Shown: piece by piece, positions 23,753 to 31,793 of the stretch
How the letters are laid out: each line of letters begins with the position of its first letter
How positions within the stretch are numbered: the stretch's first letter is position 1
NCBI RefSeq assembly: GCF_039537505.1
Contig: NZ_BAABAQ010000020.1
Coordinates: 1-64,000, forward strand
Origin: Streptosporangium oxazolinicum
GTDB taxonomy: Bacteria > Actinomycetota > Actinomycetes > Streptosporangiales > Streptosporangiaceae
DNA: 64,000 nt
Direction: 5' to 3'
Program-made: the position numbers and the translations under genes
The notes under the pieces: generated by a model
What the model saw: the letters and a program-made list of their open reading frames with translations, nothing else
Databases searched by the model: none
What the model was told of the DNA's origin: nothing

Positions 23753-23857
23753 ATGACGAGGTCCGGCCAGGAGACGAGGGTGAAGCCTCCCGGCCGGACC
23801 AGTTACGGCCGACTGTTCTACGCCTTCACCGTCCGGCAGGCGTACGGCCGCGTCTGA
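23753..23857 (+). CDS. Possible short peptide gene 2, 34 aa
   Basis: ATG 23753 to TGA 23857, starting MTRSGQETRVKPPGRTSY and ending in the same GRLFYAFTVRQAYGRV as the frame at 23425. It is followed by an inverted repeat with arms CCCGCGA and TCGCGGG (about 23859-23888). The paired short frames with an identical aromatic C-terminus and trailing hairpins suggest peptide genes, but no modification enzyme is recognised. Confidence 0.3.
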   Translation: MTRSGQETRVKPPGRTSYGRLFYAFTVRQAYGRV

Positions 23858-23861
23858 CCCC
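23806..23861. repeat. 56-bp exact repeat, copy 2
   Basis: Identical to 23511-23566; see copy 1. Confidence 0.9.
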
Positions 23862-23993
23862 GCGAACGGCCCTTCACCGCTCGCGGGAATTTTCAGGCGG
23901 GTTCCCAGCCAGCACGGGGATGGAGCCGGCCGCGTGAGGGATTCTGCCGGGGCCGGGAGCCCGCAAGGGGCGGGCGGGCTTCCGGCCCGCTCA

Positions 23994-24038
23994 CCCCTTC
24001 GGAGTCAGAGGACCGGGGAAGGTCTGACTCCGAAGGGG
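23994..24038. terminator. Strong bidirectional hairpin
   Basis: CCCCTTCGGAGTCAGA (23994-24009) and TCTGACTCCGAAGGGG (24023-24038) make a perfect 16-bp stem with a 13-base loop, 17 bases past the stop of the leftward 24055 gene. A short T-run follows on the plus side. Confidence 0.8.
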
Positions 24039-24054
24039 TTTCTTCCGGTGGTCA

Positions 24055-24960
24055 TCAGGTGCTGCGGTACGCCACCCAGGACCGGCCCGCCGCGGCGACG
24101 CGAGCACGGCCCGCGCGTTCGTCGGGCGGCGCGGACTGAGCCCTGGCCAGCCGAGACAGCGCCCACAGCGCGGCCAACGCGGTCACGGTCTTTTCGGGGG
24201 CCTGCCGCCAGACAGGGATCTTGCTCAGCAGCTTCTCGACACGCTCCGGCGGGTGGCCCGCCTGCACGAGCCGGGGGGCGAACATGCACAGGTCGATCCA
24301 CGCGGCGCCGCAGGCCGCGAGCGACCAGCCGATGATGTGCGCCCGGCCGTCACCGGGGATCCGGAAGGCGTTCCGATTAGGGTCGTAGTGCGCCAGCGTG
24401 TCACCGTGCAGCTGATCCAGGCTGAAGCCGCGCAGCGCCTCGTCGAACATCGCCCGGTGGCTGGCCTCGACGATGGCGCCATCGAGGAGAGGGGCGGCCT
24501 GGGTCTGAAGGAGGGCGACGTTGTCGGTGATGTCAGGGGCCTCCCCGGAGGCCCCCGGGCACGGTGTGAGCGCTTCGGCCATGTCGCCCAGCGTGTTCAG
24601 CACGAGCCCCACGTCCGGCGAGCGAGGCGACAGGTCAACGCGGCGGCCACCGAGGTGCTCATGCACCAAGACGAGCCACCCGCTCTGGTCGCCGCCCCAG
24701 TGCAGCCGCGGCGTCGGCAGGCCGTCCGGCAGCACCTGACACGCCCACCGCTCACGCACGTACCGATACGCCGAGGGGTGGGAGGCAGGCACGGCCTTGG
24801 CGAAAAACTCCCCGCGCTCGGTTTGCAGATGAGCAGACACCCCCGCGACCAGACCCTGGCCGGACGAGGCATGGAGGACCTGGCCGATCTCCCTCTCCAC
24901 GGATCTACGTACGTCGAAGGGCAGGCTCTCCCAATGCGAGATCGTGACGCGGTCTTTCAC
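24055..24960 (-). CDS. Aminoglycoside-phosphotransferase-fold protein, probably degenerate
   Basis: The start is GTG 24960, seven bases after AAGGAG; longer upstream frames are rejected. The 301-aa protein has the APH/choline-kinase layout: FFAKAV (Lys55) in the N-lobe, the loop LHGDTLAHYDPN (His185-Gly-Asp187), then AHIIGWSLAACGAAWIDLCMFAPR. In active enzymes this last motif reads (V/I)-I-D-W, and the Asp binds magnesium. Here it is Gly211, so phosphotransfer may be lost. The neighbouring XRE regulator and small genes suggest a regulatory cassette. Substrate unknown. Confidence 0.75.
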   Translation of the reverse strand: MKDRVTISHWESLPFDVRRSVEREIGQVLHASSGQGLVAGVSAHLQTERGEFFAKAVPASHPSAYRYVRERWACQVLPDGLPTPRLHWGGDQSGWLVLVHEHLGGRRVDLSPRSPDVGLVLNTLGDMAEALTPCPGASGEAPDITDNVALLQTQAAPLLDGAIVEASHRAMFDEALRGFSLDQLHGDTLAHYDPNRNAFRIPGDGRAHIIGWSLAACGAAWIDLCMFAPRLVQAGHPPERVEKLLSKIPVWRQAPEKTVTALAALWALSRLARAQSAPPDERAGRARVAAAGRSWVAYRST

Positions 24961-25096
24961 AATCGGTCTCCTTGTGAGGGGCCCCGGTAGCAATGAAGAA
25001 ATTTCCAGCGAAGTAGCCTCTGACCTGGGGTAACAGTGGCATTTGACGACTTGATGATCTGTGAATGCCGTGGCGTACCCGGTCTGACGGTGAACT

Positions 25097-25711
25097 TCAG
25101 CCCCGGCCCGCGGGCCGCAGGTCCGTGACCTGGACGATGAGCTGGGTGGCCAGCGCCCGCCCCAGCAGGGGGTGCTCATCCAGGCGAACAGGGACCTGGT
25201 GGTGGGTCTTCACCACCCGGCCGCCGTCGTCCTGGCCGTACAGGTTGGCCAGCACCCCGGTCGGGGTGTAATCGCCGACCGTGCACACGACCGGCTTCTC
25301 TCGGCGCAGGTACGGGCAGGCGGTCAGCGCCTCGTCCACGTGCGCCGCGCAGGTGGGCGGGTGAGCCGTGGGCCAGGGAGAGCGGAGATCACCGGCCACC
25401 GCGGCGGGCATGATCCAGCTGACGCGCCCGGTGGCGGGGTCGGTGGCCGACTTCCCGCACACCCGGCACAGCCCCCTCAGCATGCACCGGCGCTGGCGCA
25501 GCGTGTGAACCATGTTCCATTGGATCTTCCCGGCCCGCGCGGTGCCGCAGCGGGCCCACAGCGCGCCGAACATCCACTCCTGCGGGAGCGCGTCGCGGTA
25601 GGTCAGCCGGGTGGCTCCGTCCGCCCACTCGAAGGCCAGCGGCGGCAGATCCAGGCTCTCCTCGGCGTACGGCGTGATGTAGGGCTTGACGAGCCCCACC
25701 GCCACCGTCAT
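25097..25711 (-). CDS. Cys-motif hypothetical protein, 204 aa
   Basis: ATG 25711 (MTVAVGLVKPYITPYAEESLDLPPLAFEWADG) overlaps the upstream stop. The centre has QRRCMLRGLCRVCGKSATD and, later, HPPTCAAHVDEALTACPYLRREKPVVCTVGDYTPTGVL, several Cys/His that could bind metal. The C-terminus is beta-rich (VVKTHHQVPVRLDEHPLLGRALATQLIVQVTDLRP). Forms an operon with the 25708 gene. Function unknown. Confidence 0.65.
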   Translation of the reverse strand: MTVAVGLVKPYITPYAEESLDLPPLAFEWADGATRLTYRDALPQEWMFGALWARCGTARAGKIQWNMVHTLRQRRCMLRGLCRVCGKSATDPATGRVSWIMPAAVAGDLRSPWPTAHPPTCAAHVDEALTACPYLRREKPVVCTVGDYTPTGVLANLYGQDDGGRVVKTHHQVPVRLDEHPLLGRALATQLIVQVTDLRPAGRG

Positions 25712-26064
25712 GAGCCGCCACCCGGTCGAGCGGCGAGGATCAGGTCCGCGGCCTCTTGTGCCTCCCGCGCCGTGTGCACCGGGCCGCCCCGCAGGGACAC
25801 CAGGTAGCACCCGGAGCGCTCCCCCATGCTCACCGTGGCGGTCACCGCCCCGTCGCCCCGCACGACCAGTTCGGGCTCGTGCATGTCGGGCAGCCCGTAG
25901 GTGATCGGTCGGCCGTTGTCGGACAACTTCAGGGTGATGGTCTGGACGGGGTACGAGCGGAATCCGCGCTCTTCCAGCAGCTGGCGCACGGCGGCCAACG
26001 CGCGGCTGGGCTCCTGCGCAGGTAGCGGTATGGCGCCTGATCGGCTCGCTGTGGCAGTGCTCAC
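25708..26064 (-). CDS. Hypothetical protein, 118 aa
   Basis: It starts MSTATASRSGAIPLPAQEPSRALAAVRQLLEERGFRSYPVQTITLKLSD and contains ELVVRGDGAVTATVSMGERSGCYLVSLRGG followed by a helix. The helix-then-sheet layout resembles the 26222 gene product, so the two may be distant relatives. ATGA overlap with 25097-25711. Function unknown. Confidence 0.6.
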   Translation of the reverse strand: MSTATASRSGAIPLPAQEPSRALAAVRQLLEERGFRSYPVQTITLKLSDNGRPITYGLPDMHEPELVVRGDGAVTATVSMGERSGCYLVSLRGGPVHTAREAQEAADLILAARPGGGS

Positions 26065-26221
26065 GGATACCTCCTCTTATGGCAGGGGTTCGCGGTGCGG
26101 GCCTGAGGCGGAGGTCAAGCCCGCACCGCCCTGTGCACCCTTCACCCGGCGTGGTTGGGGCGCACGGGTAGTGCAGCGCGGCGACCCAGGAGTGTTCCCT
26201 CCGCAGGCCGCCGCGCTGGTC

Positions 26222-26674
26222 TCATGGCGTCAGCTGTTCATCCGGCAGCCTGCCGAGGGCAGCGGCGATCTGGCCGGCCACGGCATCTATCTCGGTGGCG
26301 GGCGCCTTGTGTTTTTCGCGGCCCTGGCCTCGCCTCATCAGCGACCAGTGGTAGGACAAGCCTTCCTCGGTGACCTTGAGGTGGACGATCGCGTCGTTTC
26401 CCAGGTGCATCTCGGGATCCCCGCCGTGGTAGGTGACGGCCGGGTAGAGGCCGTACTCGCGCAGGCGGCCACGAAGGCGGTCGAGAGCATTGCTGGCCCG
26501 GACGATGCCCAGGGCCTGGTCTGGTGGGCGGTCGCGGCCGTTGCATCGCAGACTGACGCTGGGGGCGGCGGATACCGCGGCATGGCCGAGAAGCTCCTGC
26601 TGCCCACCGCTCGGTACAGCGCTGGGCAGCGTGTGGGGCGCCACTCCAGTGAGCGGCGGGGTGATTGAAGTCAC
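26222..26674 (-). CDS. Hypothetical protein, 150 aa
   Basis: GTG 26674 stands 6 bases after a -10-like TACCGT (minus strand), suggesting a leaderless mRNA. The folded part is residues 55-140: ALGIVRASNALDRLRGRLREYGLYPAVTYHGGDPEMHLGNDAIVHLKVTEEGLSYHWSLMRRGQGREKHKAPATEIDAVAGQIAAAL. No known family. Small proteins like this often accompany XRE regulators in actinobacteria. Confidence 0.55.
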   Translation of the reverse strand: MTSITPPLTGVAPHTLPSAVPSGGQQELLGHAAVSAAPSVSLRCNGRDRPPDQALGIVRASNALDRLRGRLREYGLYPAVTYHGGDPEMHLGNDAIVHLKVTEEGLSYHWSLMRRGQGREKHKAPATEIDAVAGQIAAALGRLPDEQLTP

Positions 26675-26706
26675 ATCACGACGGTAGATCGCTTATCTCT
26701 GCGCGT

Positions 26707-26742
26707 CATTGATACTTTCACTGGCGGCCCAGTGAAAGTATC
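26707..26742. promoter_or_regulatory. Perfect 16-bp dyad, terminator or operator
   Basis: TTGATACTTTCACTGG (26707-26722) and CCAGTGAAAGTATCAA (26727-26742) lie 31 bases downstream of the XRE gene and upstream of 26674. The word AAATTGATACTTTCA recurs beyond the other end of the XRE gene at about 28119-28133. Confidence 0.75.
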
Positions 26743-26772
26743 AATTTGAGTGGCGTAACCGCAGGTCAGACT

Positions 26773-27954
26773 TTAAACCGGGACGCGAAGAGCGATGGCG
26801 AGTTTCCTTGTCTTGGGCGGGAGAGAACGGCTGCGGTCCAGGGTGTCAATCATGATCTGCTTGGCATATCGCTGAGCTATCAGCCATTCCGGTGAAATGC
26901 GGTATATGTCCTCCAAGACCGCCACCGCTTCGTGGGGATGGCCTGTGGCGCGAAGCGCATCCGCTACGTCCAGTTTATGACGATTCCTTCCAGCGGAGTC
27001 ACCGTTGAGGAGCCGCGGGGGAATCCGCTCGGCGATTTTCAGCACCGTGTCGTACTTGTTGAGAATCCCCGCGTTTTCCGCGACGACCATGGTTACCGTG
27101 ACCGGGCCGAACGTCCGGTGAGTGGAGGTATCCGATTCGACCTCGTACCCGATTCGCACCGCTGCGGCCCGCGCGAGCCGGATGGCGTCCTCTGCCTCCC
27201 CGGGCCGGTTGTCCCGGATGGCCGCGCTGCTGACACTGATCAGCATCCGCCCCCACATCGCGAGCTCCGCGCTGGAGGCGCGAGAGAACCGCGGCTCGAT
27301 GTCGTCAGCAGTACGGATGGCCAGCTCCCTGGCCTCGGTGAGCATGCCCTGACGCAGGTACATCCACACCAGGGTCGCGGTCGCCGCCGCAGCGTCCAAC
27401 CGGTCCTCGGCGGCATCCATGGCCTGGCGGATCGGCGCCTCGGCGCGGTCCCACTGGCGCAGCTGCACGGCCAGCCAGCCCACACCGTTGAACAGGCGGG
27501 AGCGAGCCGTACGAGCTTCGGGGCCCAAAGCATCGACGTCCCGGATCAGGAAAGGCAACAGCGTGGCGACCTCCCCGTACCGGTTGGCCGCCAGGAGCGG
27601 CTTGAGGCCGTCGATCTGGGATCGCAGATCGGTCAGAGACGGCGGCTCCTCAGGCTGAGGAAGCTTCCCGTGAAGGGCCTCCTCGACCGGCTTCCACAGC
27701 TGGGCGTCGATCGGCGGCTCCTCCTTGGGGACCGGGTTGCCTTGCAAGAGGATGCTGGTGTTGGTGCGCAGCGCCCTCGCGAGCTTGTGAAGGGTCCCCG
27801 CCCGGGTCTCGCCCGCGCGGTCCTGCTCGATGGCGCTGATGAGGCTCTTGGACACGCCAGCGAGGTCGGCGAGTTCCTGCTGGCTGAGCCCGCGCAGTTT
27901 CCGCATGTTCCGAAGCCGTTGGGGCAGACCGGCACGCGTGCTAACTTCTGACAT
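26773..27954 (-). CDS. XRE-family regulator with TPR-like domain, 393 aa
   Basis: ATG 27954 with AGGAG upstream. Residues about 9-60 are a Cro/C1 HTH: LPQRLRNMRKLRGLSQQELADLAGVSKSLISAIEQ. From 95 on, helical pairs rich in Ala and aromatic residues (YGEVATLLPFLIRDVDALG; WDRAEAPIRQAMDAAEDRLDAAAATATLVWMYLRQGMLTEARELA; GHPHEAVAVLEDIYRI) look like tetratricopeptide-type repeats. Such two-part regulators are common in Actinobacteria and may sense peptides or protein partners. A candidate repressor for the element, unproven. Confidence 0.85.
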   Translation of the reverse strand: MSEVSTRAGLPQRLRNMRKLRGLSQQELADLAGVSKSLISAIEQDRAGETRAGTLHKLARALRTNTSILLQGNPVPKEEPPIDAQLWKPVEEALHGKLPQPEEPPSLTDLRSQIDGLKPLLAANRYGEVATLLPFLIRDVDALGPEARTARSRLFNGVGWLAVQLRQWDRAEAPIRQAMDAAEDRLDAAAATATLVWMYLRQGMLTEARELAIRTADDIEPRFSRASSAELAMWGRMLISVSSAAIRDNRPGEAEDAIRLARAAAVRIGYEVESDTSTHRTFGPVTVTMVVAENAGILNKYDTVLKIAERIPPRLLNGDSAGRNRHKLDVADALRATGHPHEAVAVLEDIYRISPEWLIAQRYAKQIMIDTLDRSRSLPPKTRKLAIALRVPV

Positions 27955-28325
27955 AGCCCTGCTCTCCTAGTCTGACGATTCGACACCTTCAGGCTAAGGG
28001 GGCAGGGCTCACTTATGTGAGCGTTGGATTCAAGATCCTGGCACGGTAGATCTTCGTAACCCCCGGCGCGAGAAGCAGCCCCCGCACCCTTGCACCGTTT
28101 GACCTCGGCAAACAGCGCTCAAATTGATACTTTCATGGTCGTCCCCGCAAAGTGTCACTGACGGCCTGTATGGGGAAGCGTGCAATGCGTTTGTCAGTAA
28201 GTCGCACGCCGGGAACCGGAAGCCGATGCCAGAAGCAAGTGCTTCTGGCATCTCCGTCCCCTCGCTAAGCAACGAATCCATCACCCGGTGTCCGAAGCGG
28301 CGGCGCTCCTGATAGATCATCAGGT
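27955..28325. promoter_or_regulatory. Regulatory gap between XRE gene and exonuclease gene
   Basis: It holds the XRE promoter side with CTCAC-ttat-GTGAG (about 28008-28021), CGGTAGATCTTCG (28044-28056), the word AAATTGATACTTTCA (about 28119-28133) and a perfect 13-bp dyad, GATGCCAGAAGCA / TGCTTCTGGCATC (28225-28237 and 28240-28252). Short open frames here show no coding signs. It looks like an operator-rich divergent control region. Confidence 0.55.
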
Positions 28326-29141
28326 ATGGGATTCCCAGCAGAGGCGAGCCTGGACGCTCTTCCCCGGGTCACCTGGAAGCAGGCCATGAGCAGCGGCCTC
28401 GACACCTACAGGCGCCTCGTCAACGCAGGCCTCCAGCCCGTCCGGCCGCCGGTGGCCATCACCGAGTTCGAACGGCGCCAGGTCAAGCTGTTCGCCCGCG
28501 CTGACGCGGTCAGCTTGCGCGAGGTCACCGGCCGGGCGATCGACTGGGCTTCTGCCGTCCTCGCCTCCGGCGCGGTGATCCTCGACACCGAGACGACCGG
28601 CGTGGACACCAGCAACGACAGGGCCGTGCAGCTCGCCGTCACCGACATGACCGGCCAGCCGCTCCTGGACACCCTCATCGACCCCGGCGTGACGATCCCG
28701 GACCTGGCGACTCTCGTCCACGGCATCACCGACGAGCACGTCTCCGGCCACCCCACGTTCGCCGAGGTGCTGCCCGAGCTCGATGACATCCTGGGCGGCC
28801 GGGACGTCGTCGTCTACAACGCGGCGTTCGACGGGGCGCTGCTGCGCGCCGAGGTCGCCCGAGTCCACGGCGACGAGTACGCCCAGCAGTGGACGCGGGC
28901 CCGCTCGTGGAAGTGCGCCATGCGCGTCTACAGCTGGTTTCAGGCGCAGTGGAGCGTCACCCAAGAGGACTGGAGGCGCCACAAGCTCCCCGGCGCGTCG
29001 CACGGCGCCCTGGGCGACTGCCAGGCCACACTGGAGCTGATCCGCTCCATGGCCGCCGCCGGGGACCCGCCGGAAGGGTCTGAGGATCCGGTGACCGACT
29101 CGCGCGGCAACCCTCTCGGCTGGCCGTCTCAGGTGGAGTAG
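28326..29141 (+). CDS. DnaQ-like 3'-5' exonuclease (DEDDh), 271 aa
   Basis: The exonuclease motifs are complete: ExoI ILDTETTGVD (Asp87, Glu89), ExoII VYNAAFDGALL (Asp169) and ExoIII ASHGALGDCQATLELI (His226, Asp231), giving the DEDDh set. An extra N-terminal 75 residues (AMSSGLDTYRRLVNAGLQPVRPP) is not part of the domain. It would remove 3' nucleotides from DNA, as in proofreading, replication or repair of the element. The start ATG has no strong ribosome binding site. Confidence 0.88.
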   Translation: MGFPAEASLDALPRVTWKQAMSSGLDTYRRLVNAGLQPVRPPVAITEFERRQVKLFARADAVSLREVTGRAIDWASAVLASGAVILDTETTGVDTSNDRAVQLAVTDMTGQPLLDTLIDPGVTIPDLATLVHGITDEHVSGHPTFAEVLPELDDILGGRDVVVYNAAFDGALLRAEVARVHGDEYAQQWTRARSWKCAMRVYSWFQAQWSVTQEDWRRHKLPGASHGALGDCQATLELIRSMAAAGDPPEGSEDPVTDSRGNPLGWPSQVE

Positions 29142-29217
29142 GGCCCGGATCTCCGGTTACGACACGCCGCCGGAAGTGTTCCCCTGATTTTCTGATTCAG
29201 GTATAGGGTCAGCGACC

Positions 29218-29523
29218 ATGAGTAGCCGTGGAAAACGAGGACGCCCGTCCAAGGGCGGCCACCGGATCCCCGTGCGGTTCCTGCACGACGACGTCTTCAC
29301 GAGAACGTCAGACGTGGCCGGGGACCTGGGGTTCGACTCCTTCTCGTCCTACGCCGACTTCGTTTTCGCCCTCGTGCACGGCAAGTGGAAGAAGCTCGGC
29401 TTCACGAGCGAGGACGCCGCACGACAGTACCTGGCCGACCTCGGCCGCGGGGTCTTCCGCACGCCGCCTGACAGGGCACTCCAGATCCAAACGGGGCTGC
29501 TCACCGAAGACGCCGCGGCGTAG
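29218..29523 (+). CDS. Small basic protein, possible DNA-binding, 101 aa
   Basis: A -10-like TATAGG/TAGGGT at 29202-29209 stands only 8 bases before ATG 29218, so the mRNA is probably leaderless. The N-terminus is basic (SSRGKRGRPSKGGHRIPVRFL), followed by FDSFSSYADFVFALVHGKWKKLGFTSEDAARQYLADLG. It resembles small MetJ/Arc-like or AT-hook-containing proteins, but this is weak. A terminator follows. Confidence 0.55.
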   Translation: MSSRGKRGRPSKGGHRIPVRFLHDDVFTRTSDVAGDLGFDSFSSYADFVFALVHGKWKKLGFTSEDAARQYLADLGRGVFRTPPDRALQIQTGLLTEDAAA

Positions 29524-29599
29524 CCCCTCGTGGCTGACGCTCGAAGGGAGCTGTACCGAACGCTGTGAACCGCCGCGAGGTCGGCGGACCCTGAAAAAC

Positions 29600-29652
29600 A
29601 AGAAGGACCCCCGCGCCGTTCTACCGCCAAGCAGAACGCAGGGGCCCTTCTT
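29600..29652. terminator. Long hairpin terminator
   Basis: AAGAAGG-CCCC with CGTTCT pairs with AGAACG and GGGG-CCTTCTT. T-containing ends on both sides make it bidirectional, between 29523 and 29735. Confidence 0.75.
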
Positions 29653-29734
29653 CACCTGACATCCGGCCCGGCTCGTCTCGGCTGGAGCGCTTTTGCGTGC
29701 CTGGCCGGTGTCGTGACGTCTGGAGCCCACGATA

Positions 29735-31138
29735 GTGGATGCGACCCAGGCTCGGCCACTCATGTCCGAAAGCGGCGTGTCGCTTTCAGGTGATACTGGC
29801 CTTGCCTCACACAATGATCACAACCGCGGACCATCGCCCCTGCCGTACGGCAAAACGCCCGGCCGGAGCCGTCGCGCGGTCTGCTACGAGGATGTGGACC
29901 GGCTGCCCGCCGTCCCCAGGACGACGTGGTTTCGGCTGGTGGCACTGGCCTGGTGGCGCGGCACGCTCGCCGATCGCTGCGCTCACCGCATGGCGCGCCA
30001 TCTGACCCACCACGCGACCAAGAGCGGGCACCTCACCAACCTGCCGAAGGTCATCGGCCTGTACGCGTCCCAGCACCGGGTGGGGCGCCGTACGGCGTGG
30101 AAGGACCTGGGCCGCCTGGTCGGGCTCGGCATGCTGCGCAAGACCCTCGGGGCGGCCCCCGGCCAGTCCGCCCAGTACGTCCTGTGCTGGGACCTGGCCC
30201 GCCTGCCTGAGGACTTCCCCAAGAGCCTGGGCCGGGCCGTTGAGATGGTCACCGACAGCCCGAAGGCGTTGGCCGAGCGGCGGCCGACCCTGGCGGGGAT
30301 TCACCGCGCTCTCGCTGACTGTGTCACGGTCCGGTACGGCTCCGCCTCGTGCTCGACGCCCATCCGAAGTCGTGGCTGTGGACTAGTGCACACGTCTCTC
30401 TATACGCACGACGGTTCACCCCCTCCCGCGACCGACACCCGTCTACGCGATCCCTCAACCGGTAACCGGCGAAGGTCCCAGGGGGAGAAAACACTCGACG
30501 AGAGGATGGAGGAGGCCCGGGAGGTGCTGGAGCGGTGCCGGGCACTGTGGATGATGCAGCGGGCCGGGCGGGTGCCACCGGGGACGGAAGTGCCGTCGAA
30601 GGCGGGCATGGCCTCCCTGGAACACCTGGTGGAGCTGCTGCTGCGGCACCTGCCGCCGACCGAGGTCGAGGAGCTGCTCTCAGATCAGGTTCGCTCGGCC
30701 CGGAGCATGGTGGGACTGGTGCAGTGGCGCATCGGCCGGCTGCTGCGCGGGATCCGGCGGCGCCGGAAGATGCGGGTGGACGACGCCGGGGTGCGGCACG
30801 CGGCGTGGATGGCCGAGCGGGCGGCCCGGTGGGAGGCGCAGTACGCGGGATCGGAGAACCGGCGGCGGGCGATCGCCGAGGCGCGGCGAGTCCAGGAGCA
30901 GCACGGGACATCGCAGGCGGTCGCGCGGGCGCGGCAGGCGGACACGGCGGCGGCCGCGGTGCGGTGGGTGACCGAGGAGGACTTCCCAACCGCGGTGCGG
31001 GATCTGGAGGACGGCGTGGACGAGGCGGCGCAGGCCCGGGAGGTGAAGCGGCTTCGGGCGGTCGCCCGTGCCCGGCAGGAGCGGCAAGCCAGGGCATTAG
31101 CGGGAGTTTCCGGGGGCGGGCCTTCTGCGGGCCCCTAA
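29735..31138 (+). CDS. Winged-helix protein, possible replication initiator, 467 aa
   Basis: The start is GTG 29735, or ATG 29762. Residues 75-155 form a winged helix (WWRGTLADRCAHRMARHLTHHATKSGHLTNLPKVIGLYASQHRVGRRTAWKDLGRLVGLGMLRKTLGA) like the N-terminal domain of phage replication proteins. The C-terminal half is a long charged helix rich in Arg, Glu and Ala (about 250-460), with an HLPPTEVEELLSDQVRSARS segment. It lies next to the exonuclease gene. The replication role is an inference from fold and position. Confidence 0.55.
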   Translation: MDATQARPLMSESGVSLSGDTGLASHNDHNRGPSPLPYGKTPGRSRRAVCYEDVDRLPAVPRTTWFRLVALAWWRGTLADRCAHRMARHLTHHATKSGHLTNLPKVIGLYASQHRVGRRTAWKDLGRLVGLGMLRKTLGAAPGQSAQYVLCWDLARLPEDFPKSLGRAVEMVTDSPKALAERRPTLAGIHRALADCVTVRYGSASCSTPIRSRGCGLVHTSLYTHDGSPPPATDTRLRDPSTGNRRRSQGEKTLDERMEEAREVLERCRALWMMQRAGRVPPGTEVPSKAGMASLEHLVELLLRHLPPTEVEELLSDQVRSARSMVGLVQWRIGRLLRGIRRRRKMRVDDAGVRHAAWMAERAARWEAQYAGSENRRRAIAEARRVQEQHGTSQAVARARQADTAAAAVRWVTEEDFPTAVRDLEDGVDEAAQAREVKRLRAVARARQERQARALAGVSGGGPSAGP

Positions 31139-31186
31139 ATCTGTGGATTCCTGCGCGGCGTGCTGCGCCCGTCGTACGGTTGATCA

Positions 31187-31723
31187 ATGTCGTCAACCTC
31201 GCCTGCGGGACAGGGCAGTCCTGTGCCGACGATCACCGCTGACCAGGCCATCGCTGCGTTGGCGGCTCTGGGCGTTTCTCAGGCCGATGATGCGGAGAAG
31301 CCGAGTACGGCTTTCTTAGTGGGCAGCCTGCTGGCCCTCGTCGAGGGCGCTTTCTGGCAGGACCTGAACCGTTCGGATCTGCTCGACGCGCATGTGGGGT
31401 ACATGGCGGTCGTGTCCGCGCTGGCCAGTAGCGAGGAGGGGGCGGCCCGGGGTTGGGCGGTGTTGCTCAACGACCGGATCAACCGCACCGCCATCGAAGT
31501 GCAAGAAGCCACCGAGGGAAACGGGCGCGCGTTCATCGAGGTGGCCGGGCCCGCGATGCTGGTTGCCGCGAACCTGCTCAACGTGCTCAACCACCACGCT
31601 CTCACCCAGGAGCTGATGGCCGAGACGATCGCCACCGCTGATCACAATCTCAAGGTCGCTCGTCGTAACCTCGGCGCTCTCCGGGGGTCGTTGCGCGGCG
31701 ATGGTTTTGATCTGCCGTCTTGA
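31187..31723 (+). CDS. Hypothetical helical protein, 178 aa
   Basis: TACGGT (31175-31180) stands 6 bases before ATG 31187, so the message is probably leaderless. The protein is all-helical: DQAIAALAALGVSQADDAEKPSTAFLVGSLLALVEGAFWQDLNRSDLL, later GPAMLVAANLLNVLNHHALTQELMAETIATADHNLKVARRNLGALRG. No motif recognised. Confidence 0.6.
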   Translation: MSSTSPAGQGSPVPTITADQAIAALAALGVSQADDAEKPSTAFLVGSLLALVEGAFWQDLNRSDLLDAHVGYMAVVSALASSEEGAARGWAVLLNDRINRTAIEVQEATEGNGRAFIEVAGPAMLVAANLLNVLNHHALTQELMAETIATADHNLKVARRNLGALRGSLRGDGFDLPS

Positions 31724-31793
31724 CAGGTCGCTGATCAGGGGATTTTCCTCCGATCGGTAGATCGTCGGCGGGTGATCACCGTACCGTTGACTT

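Noticed and set aside
23425..24960. RiPP (lanthipeptide-like) cluster made of the twin peptides and the kinase-like protein
   Set aside because: No cyclase, lyase, radical SAM or flavoprotein gene is recognised nearby, and the peptides lack Cys/Ser/Thr-rich cores.
24961..25179. N-terminal extension of the phosphotransferase frame
   Set aside because: GTG 24960 has an AAGGAG site at the right distance, while the extension has none and reads through likely promoter DNA.
28030..28320. 96-codon minus-strand frame in the XRE/exonuclease gap
   Set aside because: It runs through two perfect operator-like repeats, lacks a ribosome binding site and has atypical codon use.
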